A stretch of 64,000 bases of DNA from Stutzerimonas degradans (lineage in GTDB: Bacteria; Pseudomonadota; Gammaproteobacteria; Pseudomonadales; Pseudomonadaceae), in assembly GCF_024448505.1 (NCBI RefSeq), contig NZ_JAMOHV010000003.1, forward strand, positions 1 to 64,000. The letters are read 5' to 3'. This document shows positions 31,785-40,885 of the stretch, piece by piece; the stretch's first letter is position 1, and each line of letters starts with the position of its first letter. Position numbers and translations under genes: made by a program. The notes beneath the pieces are model-generated. The model searched no databases, had not been told where the DNA came from, and saw only the letters and a program-made list of their open reading frames with translations.

Positions 31785-32654
31785 TCAGTAGATCGCCTGG
31801 TACAGCTTGCGGCGGTACAGCGTGACCAGCGGATGGTCGCCGCCGAGCAGATCGAAGACCTGCAGCAGCGTCTTGTGCGGCAAGCCTTCGGCATAGCCGC
31901 GGTTGCGCACGAACAGTTTGAGCAGGCCGTCGAGCGCCGCTTCGTATTGCTGACGGGCGAGCTGCTGGATGGCCAGCTGATAGGCGGCCTCGTCATCTTC
32001 GCCGTTCTGCGCCAGGCGGCTTTTCAGCGTGGCGACTTCCGGCAAGTCGTTGGCCTGGCGCAGGAAGGTCAGCTGGGCGCGTGCGCCGGCCAGCGCCTGC
32101 TTGTGCTCGTCGCCCTTGACGGCATTGAGCACGGTTTCCGCTTCGCCCAGCTCGCCGCGTTCGGCCAGGCAGCGGGCGTACAGGATCAGCCCCGCGGCGT
32201 TCTCGTTGTCCTCGCCGAGCAGTTGCTGCAGCTGCGCTTCGGCCTCGGCGAAACGACCTTCGGCAAACGCCGCCTGCGCACTTTCCAGCAGATTGCCCTG
32301 CGGCGTGGCCGGTGCCTGTACATGGGGTTCGAGCATGGTGCGAATGGCCGACTCCGGCTGCGCGCCGGCGAAGCCGTCCACCGGCTGGCCGTCCTTGAAC
32401 AGCACCACGGTGGGCAGGCTGCGGATACCGAAGCGGGCAACGATGTCCTGCTCGATATCGCAGTTGACCTTGGCCAGCAGCAGCTCGCCCTGGTACTCCT
32501 CGGCGATCTTCGCCAGCAGCGGCATCAGCGCCTTGCAGGGCGCGCACCACTCGGCCCAGAAATCCACCAGCACCGGCTTGTGGAAGGAGTTTTCGAGCAC
32601 CAGCTGTTCAAAGCTGGCGGTGGTGACATCGAAGATATAGGGCGTCTGGCTCAT
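31785..32654 (-). CDS. cnoX: CnoX/YbbN-type thioredoxin with TPR-like tail
   Basis: A 289-aa chaperedoxin. It has a thioredoxin domain (residues about 1-110) with an intact WCAPC active site (Cys37 and Cys40) and RSLPTVVLFKDG. A helical TPR-like region (about 120-289) follows. In E. coli, CnoX has lost the redox pair (SQHC), whereas other bacteria keep it, so this protein may act both as holdase and as thiol-disulfide enzyme. Start ATG 32654 (MSQTPYIFDV). Confidence 0.88.
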   Translation of the reverse strand: MSQTPYIFDVTTASFEQLVLENSFHKPVLVDFWAEWCAPCKALMPLLAKIAEEYQGELLLAKVNCDIEQDIVARFGIRSLPTVVLFKDGQPVDGFAGAQPESAIRTMLEPHVQAPATPQGNLLESAQAAFAEGRFAEAEAQLQQLLGEDNENAAGLILYARCLAERGELGEAETVLNAVKGDEHKQALAGARAQLTFLRQANDLPEVATLKSRLAQNGEDDEAAYQLAIQQLARQQYEAALDGLLKLFVRNRGYAEGLPHKTLLQVFDLLGGDHPLVTLYRRKLYQAIY

Positions 32655-32821
32655 CGGGATTCTCGGGCGGCGAAAGACGTGAAAGCTCGGCATGTTAAGT
32701 GGGGACGCCGGGTGCGGGAAGCAAGGGCGGGCGATGCGACGCGACGAAACGCGTAGTGGCCCCTATACTTGCGTCCCCTTTTCTTGGTGCGGCGATTGCA
32801 GTCGCGCAAAAGGAGTCATCG

Positions 32822-34048
32822 ATGTCCGTTCTGTCCGACTTCCGGGAGCGCTATCTCGTGCGCTTCTGGTCGCCTTTGCCCGCGCTCGTCGCGCTGGGTG
32901 TCGCGTCCGCCTACTATTTCGCCATCACCGGAACCTTCTGGGCCGTCACCGGCGAATTCACCCGCTGGGGTGGCCACGTCCTGTCCTGGTTCGGCTACAC
33001 ACCTGCCGAGTGGAGTTACTTCAAACTAATCGGCCTGGCCGGCACGCCGCTCGATCGCGTCGATGGCGTGATGATCATCGGCATGCTGCTCGGCGCGCTG
33101 TGCGCGGCGCTGTGGGCGAACAACGTCAGCCTGCGCTGGCCGACCAGCAAGCGGCGTCTGGCGCAGGGGCTGATCGGCGGCGTCATCGCCGGCTTCGGCG
33201 CGCGGCTGGCGATGGGCTGCAACCTGGCGGCGTTCTTCACCGGGATTCCGATGTTCTCGCTGCACGCCTGGGCGTTCATGCTGGCTACGGTCGGCGGCGC
33301 CTGGATCGGCGTGAAGATCTGCCTGCTGCCCTGGCTGCGCACGCCGCTGAAAGTGGGTAGTCAGGCCAGTTCGCTGTTCGGCGACGTCGAGGGCACCCGG
33401 CGCCGCGCCACGCTGCAGGCGCGTCTCGGCGTGGCCGTTGCCGTGCTCGCCATCGGCTTCGCCGCCTGGCGCTTCGATACTTCGCTGGTGCTCGGTATGG
33501 CAGTGCTGTTCGGCCTGCTGTTCGGTGGGCTGATCGAGCGCGCGCAGATCTGCTTCACCAGCGCCGCGCGTGACCTGTGGACCACCGGGCGCACCCGTGC
33601 TGCATACGGCATCCTGCTGGGCATGGCCGTGGCCTGCGTCGGCACCTTCGGTGCGATCGCCCTGGGCGCGAGCCCGAAGATTTTCTGGATGGGGCCGAAC
33701 GCGATCATCGGCGGCCTGCTGTTCGGCATCGGCATCGTCGTTGCGGGCGGCTGCGAGACCGGCTGGATGTACCGCGCAATGGAAGGGCAGGTGCACTTCT
33801 GGGTGGTCGGCATCGGCAATGTCATCGGCGGCACCCTGGTGGCGGTGTACTGGGACGAGCTGGGCTCGACGCTGGCGCTGCCGTATCCGAAGGTCAACCT
33901 GCTGGAAAGCTTTGGCCCTACCAGCGGCCTGATGCTGACCTTCGCCGGCCTGGCCGTGGCCATGCTGCTGGTGCATCTGAACGCCAAACGTTTCCAAACC
34001 AAGAGGAGTCCTGCCCGTGAGCCAGGCCAAACCGAATCTCTCGCTTGA
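32822..34048 (+). CDS. yedE: YedE-family transporter (selenium/thiosulfate-type)
   Basis: A 408-aa polytopic membrane protein strongly resembling E. coli YedE: ITGTFWAVTGEFTRWGG, GFGARLAMGCNLAAFFTG, RAQICFTSA and GGCETGWMYRA. The three conserved Cys motifs are those of the YeeE/YedE (TsuA) family. The partner yedF overlaps its 3' end. Proposed roles for the family are selenium or thiosulfate handling; sequence does not decide which. AAAGGAG precedes the ATG. Confidence 0.9.
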   Translation: MSVLSDFRERYLVRFWSPLPALVALGVASAYYFAITGTFWAVTGEFTRWGGHVLSWFGYTPAEWSYFKLIGLAGTPLDRVDGVMIIGMLLGALCAALWANNVSLRWPTSKRRLAQGLIGGVIAGFGARLAMGCNLAAFFTGIPMFSLHAWAFMLATVGGAWIGVKICLLPWLRTPLKVGSQASSLFGDVEGTRRRATLQARLGVAVAVLAIGFAAWRFDTSLVLGMAVLFGLLFGGLIERAQICFTSAARDLWTTGRTRAAYGILLGMAVACVGTFGAIALGASPKIFWMGPNAIIGGLLFGIGIVVAGGCETGWMYRAMEGQVHFWVVGIGNVIGGTLVAVYWDELGSTLALPYPKVNLLESFGPTSGLMLTFAGLAVAMLLVHLNAKRFQTKRSPAREPGQTESLA

Positions 34049-34256
34049 TCTGCGCGGCGAGCACTGCCCGTACAACGCCATCGCCACGCTGGAAACCCTG
34101 GCGACCATGCAGCCGGGGCAGTTGCTGGAAGTGGTCACCGACTGCTCGCAGTCGGTCAACGGCATCCCGGAAGACACCCGCGCCAAAGGCTACAACTGCC
34201 TGAGCGTGGAACAGCACGGCTCGCTGTTCCGCTTCCTGATCGAAATCCCCGCCTGA
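34017..34256 (+). CDS. yedF: TusA-like sulfurtransferase YedF
   Basis: A 79-aa SirA/TusA-fold protein with the conserved Cys-Pro in LRGEHCPYNAIATLETL. It also has VVTDCSQSVNGIP, as in E. coli YedF. GTG start at 34017, overlapping yedE by 32 bases, with AGGAG upstream. It probably receives or processes the sulfur/selenium species moved by YedE. Confidence 0.9.
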   Translation: MSQAKPNLSLDLRGEHCPYNAIATLETLATMQPGQLLEVVTDCSQSVNGIPEDTRAKGYNCLSVEQHGSLFRFLIEIPA

Positions 34257-34258
34257 CC

Positions 34259-34807
34259 TCAGTCCGGGACGGCCGCCGCGGTCGTCCCGGATGCCCGCAG
34301 CGGCCAGCTGCCCAGCTCGCGATAGCGCGCGCCCTGCGCGGTAGTTTCCGAAACGAACAGCACGAAGCGATCCACCGTCCAGCCGAATGCCGGGCTGTGG
34401 CCGTGCACGCGCTCGTGGCCATGGCGTGTCAGCGTCAGGTGTGGCAGGAACGGCCGACTGTCGAGCACCAGCCCGAGTGCGGCCAGTTGCGCACGCAGTG
34501 CCGCGGCGAGGTAGTCCAGCGCCGGCGGTGGTGCGCTTGGCTGCAGGCAGATGAAACCCTTGCCGAGGGTGATCAGGCGATCCAGCGTCAGCTCGAATGC
34601 CGGGCAGTCGAGATCGGCCGCCAGCCGCTGCAGGCCGTCGAGGCAATCGGCCGGTTGCACGCCGAGAAACGCCAGGGTCAGGTGCAGGTTCTGCGGCGGC
34701 ACCGGTCGGCCTTGCAGCGCCTGCTCGTCGCGCCAACGACAGATGGCTGTCGCCTGCTCGGGCGGGCAGGGCAGTGCGAAGAACAGACGCAGAGTTGACT
34801 CGCTCAC
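34259..34807 (-). CDS. thpR: RNA 2',3'-cyclic phosphodiesterase
   Basis: A 182-aa 2H-phosphoesterase with two HxTx motifs, His42-Leu-Thr-Leu and His123-Leu-Thr-Leu, as in ThpR/LigT. It converts 2',3'-cyclic phosphates on RNA. The stop lies two bases from the convergent yedF stop. Confidence 0.92.
   Translation of the reverse strand: MSESTLRLFFALPCPPEQATAICRWRDEQALQGRPVPPQNLHLTLAFLGVQPADCLDGLQRLAADLDCPAFELTLDRLITLGKGFICLQPSAPPPALDYLAAALRAQLAALGLVLDSRPFLPHLTLTRHGHERVHGHSPAFGWTVDRFVLFVSETTAQGARYRELGSWPLRASGTTAAAVPD
34263..34291. terminator. Hairpin at the yedF/thpR convergence
   Basis: TCCGGGACG pairs perfectly with CGTCCCGGA around an 11-base GC-rich loop. The stem lies inside the last codons of thpR, just after yedF. 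No T-run follows, so termination is plausible but not certain. Confidence 0.4.
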
Positions 34808-34822
34808 GGCAATCTCCGGCAG

Positions 34823-35476
34823 CTATCGCGCCGCGTGATAGAGGCTGACCTGGCGGAATTCGGCCGGCTCGGCGAGATCCGGCCAGGTGCAGGCGTCCAG
34901 CACATCCAGGCGCCGATACAGCGGATGGGCGAAGTTGCGCACCCGCGAATCGGCCACCAGCGCTTCGCGACCTCGACTGAGGAAGTGATCCAGCAGCGGC
35001 AGGTTGGCGCGATCGTAGAGCACATCGGCGACGATGATCAGATCGTAGTGATCCGCCTCGGCGAAGAAGTCCTGCGAATAGCGTAGTTCCACGTCGTTCA
35101 GCGCGGCGTTTGCCCGGCAGGCGGCGAGCGCCAGCGGGTCGAGATCGCAGGCCACCACTTCCGCCGCGCCAGCCTTGGCCGCGGCGATGGCGGCGACACC
35201 CGAGCCAGCACCGAAATCCAGCACGCGCTTGTCCCGTACCCATTGCGGCCGCTCGGCCAGCCAGCGCGCCAGTACCAGGCCGCTGGCCCAGCAGAAGCAC
35301 CAGTACGGTGGGTCTTCGAGAATCCGCCGGGTTTCCTCGGGGCTGAAGGCGCGATCCATGTTGGCCGCATCAATCAGCCACAGGCGCAGATCGGTCTCCG
35401 GCAGCGGCTCGGCAACCAGCCGGGCGTCGCCGAGCAGTGCGTTCAGTGCCGCCTGCAGTTGTGCCGGTGCCGTCAC
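34823..35476 (-). CDS. Class I SAM-dependent methyltransferase (ETFB-KMT/PrmA-like)
   Basis: A 217-aa methyltransferase with motif [17 protein letters not shown] and the acidic motif [27 protein letters not shown], near the presumed active site, resembles the protein-lysine methyltransferase group. ACGxFWASG-like [15 protein letters not shown] is typical of that group. The target is unknown. It overlaps the lipoprotein gene start by four bases. Confidence 0.8.
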   Translation of the reverse strand: MTAPAQLQAALNALLGDARLVAEPLPETDLRLWLIDAANMDRAFSPEETRRILEDPPYWCFCWASGLVLARWLAERPQWVRDKRVLDFGAGSGVAAIAAAKAGAAEVVACDLDPLALAACRANAALNDVELRYSQDFFAEADHYDLIIVADVLYDRANLPLLDHFLSRGREALVADSRVRNFAHPLYRRLDVLDACTWPDLAEPAEFRQVSLYHAAR

Positions 35477-35895
35477 GGGGCGGGCACCAGCTGCAGCGGG
35501 CCGAGCGCCTGGCTGCTGGCATTGCGGATCTGCAGCGCCGGCAGACGCATGATCAGCTGCCCGGCGCGTGTCACCCGCCCGCGCAGCTCGACGCGCTGGC
35601 CCACGGGGAAGACATCAGGGTTGAACTGCAGCATGAACGGCAGCTCCGAGCCGCGCCCCTTGAGCTGCACGTTGCTCAGCAGACGATCCGGCTGGTCGCG
35701 GCGGTCGACCTCCAGCAGCGCCAGTTCGACCTCGCTGCCGGCCGGCGCGCCGATCAGGCTGCCGCTCAGTTCGTTGTGCAATTTCGAGTGCGGTGCGCTG
35801 CTCAGTTCGACCGGTGCGGGCGGCACGGGCGGCTGGCTGCTACAGCCGACCAGCAGGATCAGCAGCAGGGGCACGAAGGCGGTACGCAAGGGCAC
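35473..35895 (-). CDS. YbaY/YscW-type lipoprotein
   Basis: A 140-aa lipoprotein. The signal peptide ends with lipobox LVGC at Cys18, followed by a proline-rich linker. The beta-sandwich domain ([33 protein letters not shown]) resembles the YscW/YbaY family. Its function is not established. First gene of a two-gene operon with the methyltransferase. Confidence 0.75.
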   Translation of the reverse strand: MPLRTAFVPLLLILLVGCSSQPPVPPAPVELSSAPHSKLHNELSGSLIGAPAGSEVELALLEVDRRDQPDRLLSNVQLKGRGSELPFMLQFNPDVFPVGQRVELRGRVTRAGQLIMRLPALQIRNASSQALGPLQLVPAP

Positions 35896-36008
35896 GGAAA
35901 GCTCCAGAACTACGGCGAATCGGGCTTGTATAGCAGCAAAGCCGCTGCCTTGTCTTGCCGGTCGGATGCGCTACCATGGCCGCCCCGACGTTCGACCGAA
36001 TCCCGCCC

Positions 36009-36476
36009 ATGCATTGTCCGTTCTGCAGTGCCCATGACACCAAGGTCATCGATTCCCGCCTGGTTGCCGAGGGCGATCAGGTACGCCGCCGCCGCGAGTG
36101 CCTGGCCTGCGGCGAGCGCTTCACCACCTTCGAAACCGCCGAGCTGGTGATGCCGCGACTGATCAAGTCCGATGGCAGCCGCCAGCCGTTCGACGAGCAG
36201 AAGCTGCGTGCCGGCATGCAGCGCGCGCTGGAGAAGCGCCCGGTCAGTGTCGAGCGGCTGGAAGCGGCCATCGCCCACATCAAGCACCAGCTGCGTGCCA
36301 CCGGCGAACGCGAGATCAAGTCGCGCGTGCTCGGCGAACTGGTGATGGCCGAGCTGCAGAAGCTCGACGAGGTCGCCTATATCCGCTTCGCCTCGGTCTA
36401 CCGCCGCTTCCAGGACCTCAACGAGTTCCGCGAGGAAATCGAACGGCTGTCCCGCGAGCCGGCGAAGTCCGAATGA
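36009..36476 (+). CDS. nrdR: Transcriptional repressor NrdR
   Basis: NrdR represses ribonucleotide reductase genes according to dATP/ATP level. The 155-aa product has a zinc ribbon (Cys3, Cys6, Cys31, Cys34: MHCPFC...CLACGERF) and an ATP-cone (about 49-139: [20 protein letters not shown]). Start ATG 36009 gives the family N-terminus. It overlaps ribD by four bases, as in other pseudomonads. Confidence 0.97.
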   Translation: MHCPFCSAHDTKVIDSRLVAEGDQVRRRRECLACGERFTTFETAELVMPRLIKSDGSRQPFDEQKLRAGMQRALEKRPVSVERLEAAIAHIKHQLRATGEREIKSRVLGELVMAELQKLDEVAYIRFASVYRRFQDLNEFREEIERLSREPAKSE

Positions 36477-37576
36477 GCGCCAGCGATCACGCCTGGATGG
36501 CCCGTGCGCTGCAGCTGGCGCGCAAGGGGCTGTATTCGACCCATCCGAACCCGCGCGTCGGCTGCGTCATCGTCGCCGCTGGTGAGCCGGTCGGTGAAGG
36601 CTGGCACGTGCGCGCCGGCGAGCCGCATGCCGAGGTTCACGCGCTGCGCCAGGCCGGCGAACAGGCCCGCGGCGCCACCGCCTACGTCACCCTCGAACCC
36701 TGCAGCCACCACGGGCGCACGCCGCCTTGCGCGGAAGCGCTGGTCAAGGCCGGCGTCGGCCGCGTGGTAGCGGCGATGCAGGACCCCAATCCGCAGGTCG
36801 CCGGGCGCGGGCTGCACTTGCTGCGCAGCGCTGGCATCGAAGTCGCCAGCGGCGTGCTGGAAGCCGAGGCGCGCGAGCTCAACTGCGGCTTCATCAAGCG
36901 CATGGAAAGCGGTCTGCCGTTCGTGCGCGCCAAGCTGGCGATGAGCCTGGACGGGCGCACGGCGATGGCCAGCGGCGAAAGTCAGTGGATCACCGGCCCG
37001 GCGGCCCGCGCCGAGGTGCAGCGCCTGCGTGCCCGCTCCAGCGTAGTGCTGACCGGCGCCGACACTGTGCTGATGGATGGCGCACGGCTGACCGTCCGTG
37101 GCCCCGAGCTGGGGCTGGACGCGGAAACGACCGCGCTGGCACTGCAGCGCCCGCCGTTGCGCGTGCTGGTCGATGGCCGGCGGCGCGTGCCGCTGGACGC
37201 GCCGTTCTTTCAGGCCGGTCCGGCGCTGGTGGCGACGGCCATGACCGGTAGTGCGGAGGCTTATCAGGTCGCCGGCCACGAGCTGCTGGTGCTCGGTCAG
37301 CAACAGGTCGATCTGACCGCTCTGCTGCGCGAACTGGCCGCCCGTGGTGCCAACGAGGTGCTGGTCGAGGCCGGGCCGCGGCTGGTCGGTGCCTTCGCCC
37401 GTCTCGGGCTGATCGACGAGTACCAGATCATCATGGCCGCCAAGTTCCTCGGTTCCTCGGCGCGTCCGTTGCTGGAGTTGCCGCTGGAGCGCATGAGCGA
37501 GGCGCGCGAGCTGAAGATCGTCGACATCCGCGCGGTGGGAGACGACTGGAAGATCGTCGCGACTCCCGCCAGCTGA
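36473..37576 (+). CDS. ribD: Bifunctional riboflavin biosynthesis deaminase/reductase
   Basis: Catalyses deamination and then reduction of the pyrimidine intermediate in riboflavin synthesis. The 367-aa product has an N-terminal zinc deaminase domain (PHAEVHAL and [12 protein letters not shown]) and a C-terminal reductase domain ([20 protein letters not shown]). It lies upstream of, not under, the FMN riboswitch, and is coupled to nrdR. Confidence 0.96.
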   Translation: MSASDHAWMARALQLARKGLYSTHPNPRVGCVIVAAGEPVGEGWHVRAGEPHAEVHALRQAGEQARGATAYVTLEPCSHHGRTPPCAEALVKAGVGRVVAAMQDPNPQVAGRGLHLLRSAGIEVASGVLEAEARELNCGFIKRMESGLPFVRAKLAMSLDGRTAMASGESQWITGPAARAEVQRLRARSSVVLTGADTVLMDGARLTVRGPELGLDAETTALALQRPPLRVLVDGRRRVPLDAPFFQAGPALVATAMTGSAEAYQVAGHELLVLGQQQVDLTALLRELAARGANEVLVEAGPRLVGAFARLGLIDEYQIIMAAKFLGSSARPLLELPLERMSEARELKIVDIRAVGDDWKIVATPAS

Positions 37577-37712
37577 ACGCGACATCCGGCTCCTCAATCC
37601 ACGGCTGCCGATAGCGCCAGGCTTTCGTCGCCATAACCGCTGCGAATGCACAAGCTGGCTGCCGTTAGCGCCTATTTGTGTTAAAAACGCTGCCGGGCCG
37701 CGAGTGGCCCAA

Positions 37713-37985
37713 CGTTCTCAGGGCGGGGTGCGATTCCCCACCGGCGGTAATGCGCAGTTACAAGGATGAAAGCGTAGCGAGCGCTGAGCAGGCAAGGCGT
37801 GATTCGACGAGAAGGCGGAGTTTACTGCGGTAAATGAGCACTTCGAGAAGGACCACAACGCAGCATGCTCTGCGCGCAGTAGCTTTCAATCGCGTCTAGC
37901 CCGCGAGCGCTTGCTTCGGCAAGGTCAGCAGACCCGGTGTGATTCCGGGGCCGACGGTATAGTCCGGATGAGAGAGAGCGGGATA
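37713..37985 (+). ncRNA. FMN riboswitch (RFN element) with expanded internal hairpin
   Basis: Conserved RFN segments are all present. CTCAGGGCGGGGTGCGATTC and CACCGGCGGTAAT lie at 37717-37753. AGCCCGCGAGCGC is near 37898, GTCAGCAGACCCGGTG at 37924-37939, and CCGACGGTATAGTCCGGATG ends the core. P1 forms between CGTTCTC (37713-37719) and GAGAGCG (37974-37980). About 145 nt between the two halves form a long irregular hairpin. It would sense FMN and control ribE and following genes. Confidence 0.95.
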
Positions 37986-37992
37986 TTCCGAT

Positions 37993-38060
37993 GGGCGCCG
38001 TTCGCGCGCCCGTCATGCATCCCTATCGATCTGTAGCGCCCTGTTTTTCAAAACAGGAGT
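37993..38060 (+). promoter_or_regulatory. Expression-platform hairpins between riboswitch and ribE
   Basis: GGGCGC pairs with GCGCCC at about 37993-38011. A second stem, CCTGTTTT with AAAACAGG, follows at about 38040-38056. The second stem ends at an AGGAG ribosome-binding site. The arrangement suggests control by folding, at the level of termination or translation; which one cannot be settled by eye. Confidence 0.45.
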
Positions 38061-38067
38061 TCGTCGT

Positions 38068-38118
38068 ATGCAGCGTTTCACCAGCCTTCCGCGGGAGGCC
38101 ACATGTTCACCGGAATAA
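38068..38118 (+). CDS. Possible 16-aa leader peptide overlapping ribE
   Basis: ATG at 38068 has AGGAG eight bases upstream and encodes [16 protein letters not shown], then stops 16 bases inside ribE in another frame. The ribE ribosome-binding site (GGGAGG) lies within it. Translation of this micro-ORF would couple to, or compete with, ribE start. Unproven. Confidence 0.35.
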   Translation: MQRFTSLPREATCSPE

Positions 38119-38765
38119 TCGAAGCCATCGGCACCATTCGTGCGCTCACGCCCAAGGGCGGCGACGTCCGCGTGCTGGTCGATACCGGCAAGCTGGATCT
38201 GGGCGACGTCAAGCTGGGCGACAGCATCGCCGTCAACGGCGTCTGCCTGACCGCGGTCGAGCTGCCGGGCAACGGCTTCTGGGCCGACGTTAGCCGCGAA
38301 ACCCTGGCGCGCACCGCCTTCATCGATCTCAAGGCCGGCAGCCGAGTCAACCTGGAAAAGGCGCTGACGCCCACCAGCCGGCTCGGCGGGCATCTGGTCA
38401 GCGGTCATGTCGACGGCGTCGGCGAGGTCGTGGCGCGCGAGGATAACGCCCGCGCCGTGCAGTTTCGCATCCGTGCGCCGCGCGAGCTGGCCAAGTACAT
38501 CGCGCTCAAGGGCTCGATCACCGTCGATGGCACCAGCCTGACGGTCAATGCGGTCAACGGCGCCGAATTCGAGCTGACCATCGTGCCGCACACCCTCGGC
38601 GAAACCATCATGGCCGACTACCGCCCCGGGCGGCAGGTGAACCTGGAAGTCGATCTGCTGGCGCGTTACCTGGAGCGCCTGATGATGGGCGACAAGGCCG
38701 CCGAACCCAAGGCCTCGGGGCTCACCGAAGGTTTTCTCGCCGAGCACGGCTACCTGAAGAATTGA
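38103..38765 (+). CDS. ribE: Riboflavin synthase alpha subunit
   Basis: Joins two lumazine molecules to make riboflavin. The 220-aa product has two lumazine-binding repeats: [12 protein letters not shown]...[10 protein letters not shown] (N-terminal) and GHVDGVGEV...[10 protein letters not shown] (C-terminal). Also called ribC in Pseudomonas. First gene under the FMN riboswitch; ends 11 bases before ribB. Confidence 0.97.
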   Translation: MFTGIIEAIGTIRALTPKGGDVRVLVDTGKLDLGDVKLGDSIAVNGVCLTAVELPGNGFWADVSRETLARTAFIDLKAGSRVNLEKALTPTSRLGGHLVSGHVDGVGEVVAREDNARAVQFRIRAPRELAKYIALKGSITVDGTSLTVNAVNGAEFELTIVPHTLGETIMADYRPGRQVNLEVDLLARYLERLMMGDKAAEPKASGLTEGFLAEHGYLKN

Positions 38766-38776
38766 GGAGACGCCCC

Positions 38777-39856
38777 ATGGCGCTCAACACCGCTGAAGAA
38801 CTGATCGAAGACATCCGCGCCGGCAAGATGGTCATCCTGATGGATGACGAGGACCGCGAGAACGAGGGCGACATCATCATCGCCTCCGAATGCGTCACCG
38901 CCGAGCACATCAACTTCATGGCGCGCTTCGCCCGCGGGCTGATCTGCATGCCGATGACGCGCGAGCGCTGCGAGCTGCTCAAGCTGCCGCTGATGGCGCC
39001 GCGCAACGGTTCCGGTTTCGGCACCAAGTTCACCGTTTCCATCGAGGCCGCCGAGGGCGTGACCACCGGCATTTCCGCCGCCGACCGCGCGCGCACCGTG
39101 CAGGCAGCGGTAGCGAAGAACGCGGTGGCCGAAGACATCGTCAGTCCCGGCCATATCTTCCCGCTGATGGCGCAACCGGGCGGCGTGCTGGCGCGTGCCG
39201 GTCACACCGAGGCGGCCTGCGACCTGGCGCGCATGGCGGGCTTGGAGCCTTCCGGGGTGATCTGCGAAATCATGAACGATGACGGCACCATGGCGCGTCG
39301 TCCCGAGCTGGAAGTGTTCGCCGAGCAGCATGGGCTGAAGATCGGCACCATCGCCGACCTGATCCACTACCGCATGATCCACGAACGCACCGTCGAGCGG
39401 GTGTCCGAGCAACCGCTGGACACCGAGCTGGGCCAGTTCAATCTGGTGACCTACCGCGACGGCGTTGAGGACACCGTGCACATGGCGCTGACCCGCGGCG
39501 AAATCTCGCCCGAGGAGCCGACGCTGGTGCGCGTGCACAACATGGAGCCGCTGCGCGACCTGCTGCTGGTCACCGTCCCCGGGCGCTGGAGCCTGCGCGC
39601 GGCGATGACCGAAGTGGCCAAGGCCGGCAAGGGCGTGGTGCTGCTGCTCGGCAATCCGCTGACCGGTCCGCAGCTGCTCAGCCAGCTCAATCGTCAGCAA
39701 CCGCCGATGCCGGCGACCTACAGCACGGTTGGCGCCGGTTCGCAGATCCTGCGTGATCTGGGCGTGCGCAAGATGCGCCTGATGAGCGCACCGATGAAGT
39801 TCAACGCGATATCCGGCTTTGATCTGGAAGTTGTAGAATACCTCCCGGCCGAATAA
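38777..39856 (+). CDS. ribB: 3,4-dihydroxy-2-butanone 4-phosphate synthase with degenerate RibA-like domain
   Basis: Makes the four-carbon precursor of riboflavin from ribulose 5-phosphate. The N-domain (about 1-200) has [16 protein letters not shown] and [15 protein letters not shown]. The C-domain (about 205-359) resembles GTP cyclohydrolase II but lacks the zinc cysteines (no HSECLTGD...CDCG) present in the separate RibA at 43275. It is thus a RibBX-type protein whose second domain is probably inactive. ATG at 38777 has GAGGAG upstream. Confidence 0.93.
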   Translation: MALNTAEELIEDIRAGKMVILMDDEDRENEGDIIIASECVTAEHINFMARFARGLICMPMTRERCELLKLPLMAPRNGSGFGTKFTVSIEAAEGVTTGISAADRARTVQAAVAKNAVAEDIVSPGHIFPLMAQPGGVLARAGHTEAACDLARMAGLEPSGVICEIMNDDGTMARRPELEVFAEQHGLKIGTIADLIHYRMIHERTVERVSEQPLDTELGQFNLVTYRDGVEDTVHMALTRGEISPEEPTLVRVHNMEPLRDLLLVTVPGRWSLRAAMTEVAKAGKGVVLLLGNPLTGPQLLSQLNRQQPPMPATYSTVGAGSQILRDLGVRKMRLMSAPMKFNAISGFDLEVVEYLPAE

Positions 39857-39860
39857 TCAG

Positions 39861-39894
39861 AGGCGCCGCGCAGTCCGCGGCGCCTTCGTTCTTT
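39861..39894 (+). terminator. Terminator or attenuator between ribB and ribH
   Basis: AGGCGCCGCG pairs perfectly with CGCGGCGCCT around CAGTC and is followed by TCGTTCTTT. It stands in the only sizeable gap between ribB and ribH. It may lower ribH-nusB expression relative to ribE-ribB, or mark a separate promoter for ribH. Confidence 0.6.
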
Positions 39895-39914
39895 AAAGAG
39901 ATGAGAAAGCACCC

Positions 39915-40391
39915 ATGCCCCTGAAGACCATCGAAGGAACCTTCATCGCCCCGCAGGGCAAGTACGCCCTGGTCGTAGGCCGCTTCAACAGCTTCGTCGT
40001 CGAGAGCCTGGTCAGCGGCGCGGTCGACGCGCTGGTTCGCCACGGCGTCAGCGAAAACGACATCACCATCATCCGTGCACCGGGTGCCTTCGAGATTCCG
40101 CTGGTCGCGCAGAAAGTCGCCCAGCAGGGCGAATACGACGCCATCGTCGCCCTCGGCGCTGTCATTCGTGGCGGCACGCCGCACTTCGAATACGTTGCCG
40201 GCGAATGCACCAAGGGGCTGGCTCAGGTCTCCATGGAGTTCGGCGTACCGGTCGCCTTCGGCGTGCTGACCGTCGACTCCATCGAACAGGCTATCGAGCG
40301 CTCCGGCACCAAGGCCGGCAACAAGGGCGCCGAAGCCGCACTTTCCGCACTGGAAATGGTGAGCCTGCTGTCGCAGTTGGAGGCGAAGTGA
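39915..40391 (+). CDS. ribH: 6,7-dimethyl-8-ribityllumazine synthase
   Basis: Penultimate step of riboflavin synthesis. The 158-aa product has [31 protein letters not shown] and [20 protein letters not shown], which form the substrate site. Overlaps nusB by four bases (GTGA). Confidence 0.96.
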   Translation: MPLKTIEGTFIAPQGKYALVVGRFNSFVVESLVSGAVDALVRHGVSENDITIIRAPGAFEIPLVAQKVAQQGEYDAIVALGAVIRGGTPHFEYVAGECTKGLAQVSMEFGVPVAFGVLTVDSIEQAIERSGTKAGNKGAEAALSALEMVSLLSQLEAK

Positions 40392-40873
40392 GCCTGAATC
40401 ACGACGATAGCCAGGACGCTCCGCAGCCCAAGGCCAAGGGCAAGATCGCTACCCGCCGGGTGGCGCGCAGCCTGGCGATGCAGGCGCTGTATCAGTGGCA
40501 CATGGCCGGTCAGAGCCTCAATGAGATCGAAGCGCAGTTCCGCGTCGACAACGATTTCAGCGGGGTCGACGGTGCCTACTTCCATGAGCTGCTCAATGGC
40601 GTGGCCCGCAAGAAGACCGAGGTCGATCAGGCCATCGAGCCGAACCTCGACCGTCCGCTGGACGAGCTGGATCCGGTCGAGCTGGCGATCCTGCGTCTGT
40701 CCACCTACGAGCTGATGCAGCGCGTCGACGTGCCGTATCGCGTGGTCATCAACGAAGGTATCGAGCTGGCCAAGGTCTACGGCGCCACCGACGGACACAA
40801 GTTCGTCAACGGCGTGCTGGACAAGCTGGCGCCTTCGCTGCGCAGCGCCGAAGTGCGCAACCACAAGCGCTGA
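40388..40873 (+). CDS. nusB: Transcription antitermination factor NusB
   Basis: NusB binds S10/NusE on boxA RNA to prevent early termination in rRNA operons. The 161-aa helical product has [17 protein letters not shown] and [35 protein letters not shown] start at 40388 overlaps the ribH stop. ribH-nusB linkage is common in proteobacteria. Confidence 0.96.
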   Translation: MSLNHDDSQDAPQPKAKGKIATRRVARSLAMQALYQWHMAGQSLNEIEAQFRVDNDFSGVDGAYFHELLNGVARKKTEVDQAIEPNLDRPLDELDPVELAILRLSTYELMQRVDVPYRVVINEGIELAKVYGATDGHKFVNGVLDKLAPSLRSAEVRNHKR

Positions 40874-40885
40874 GGGCCGCTCGCC

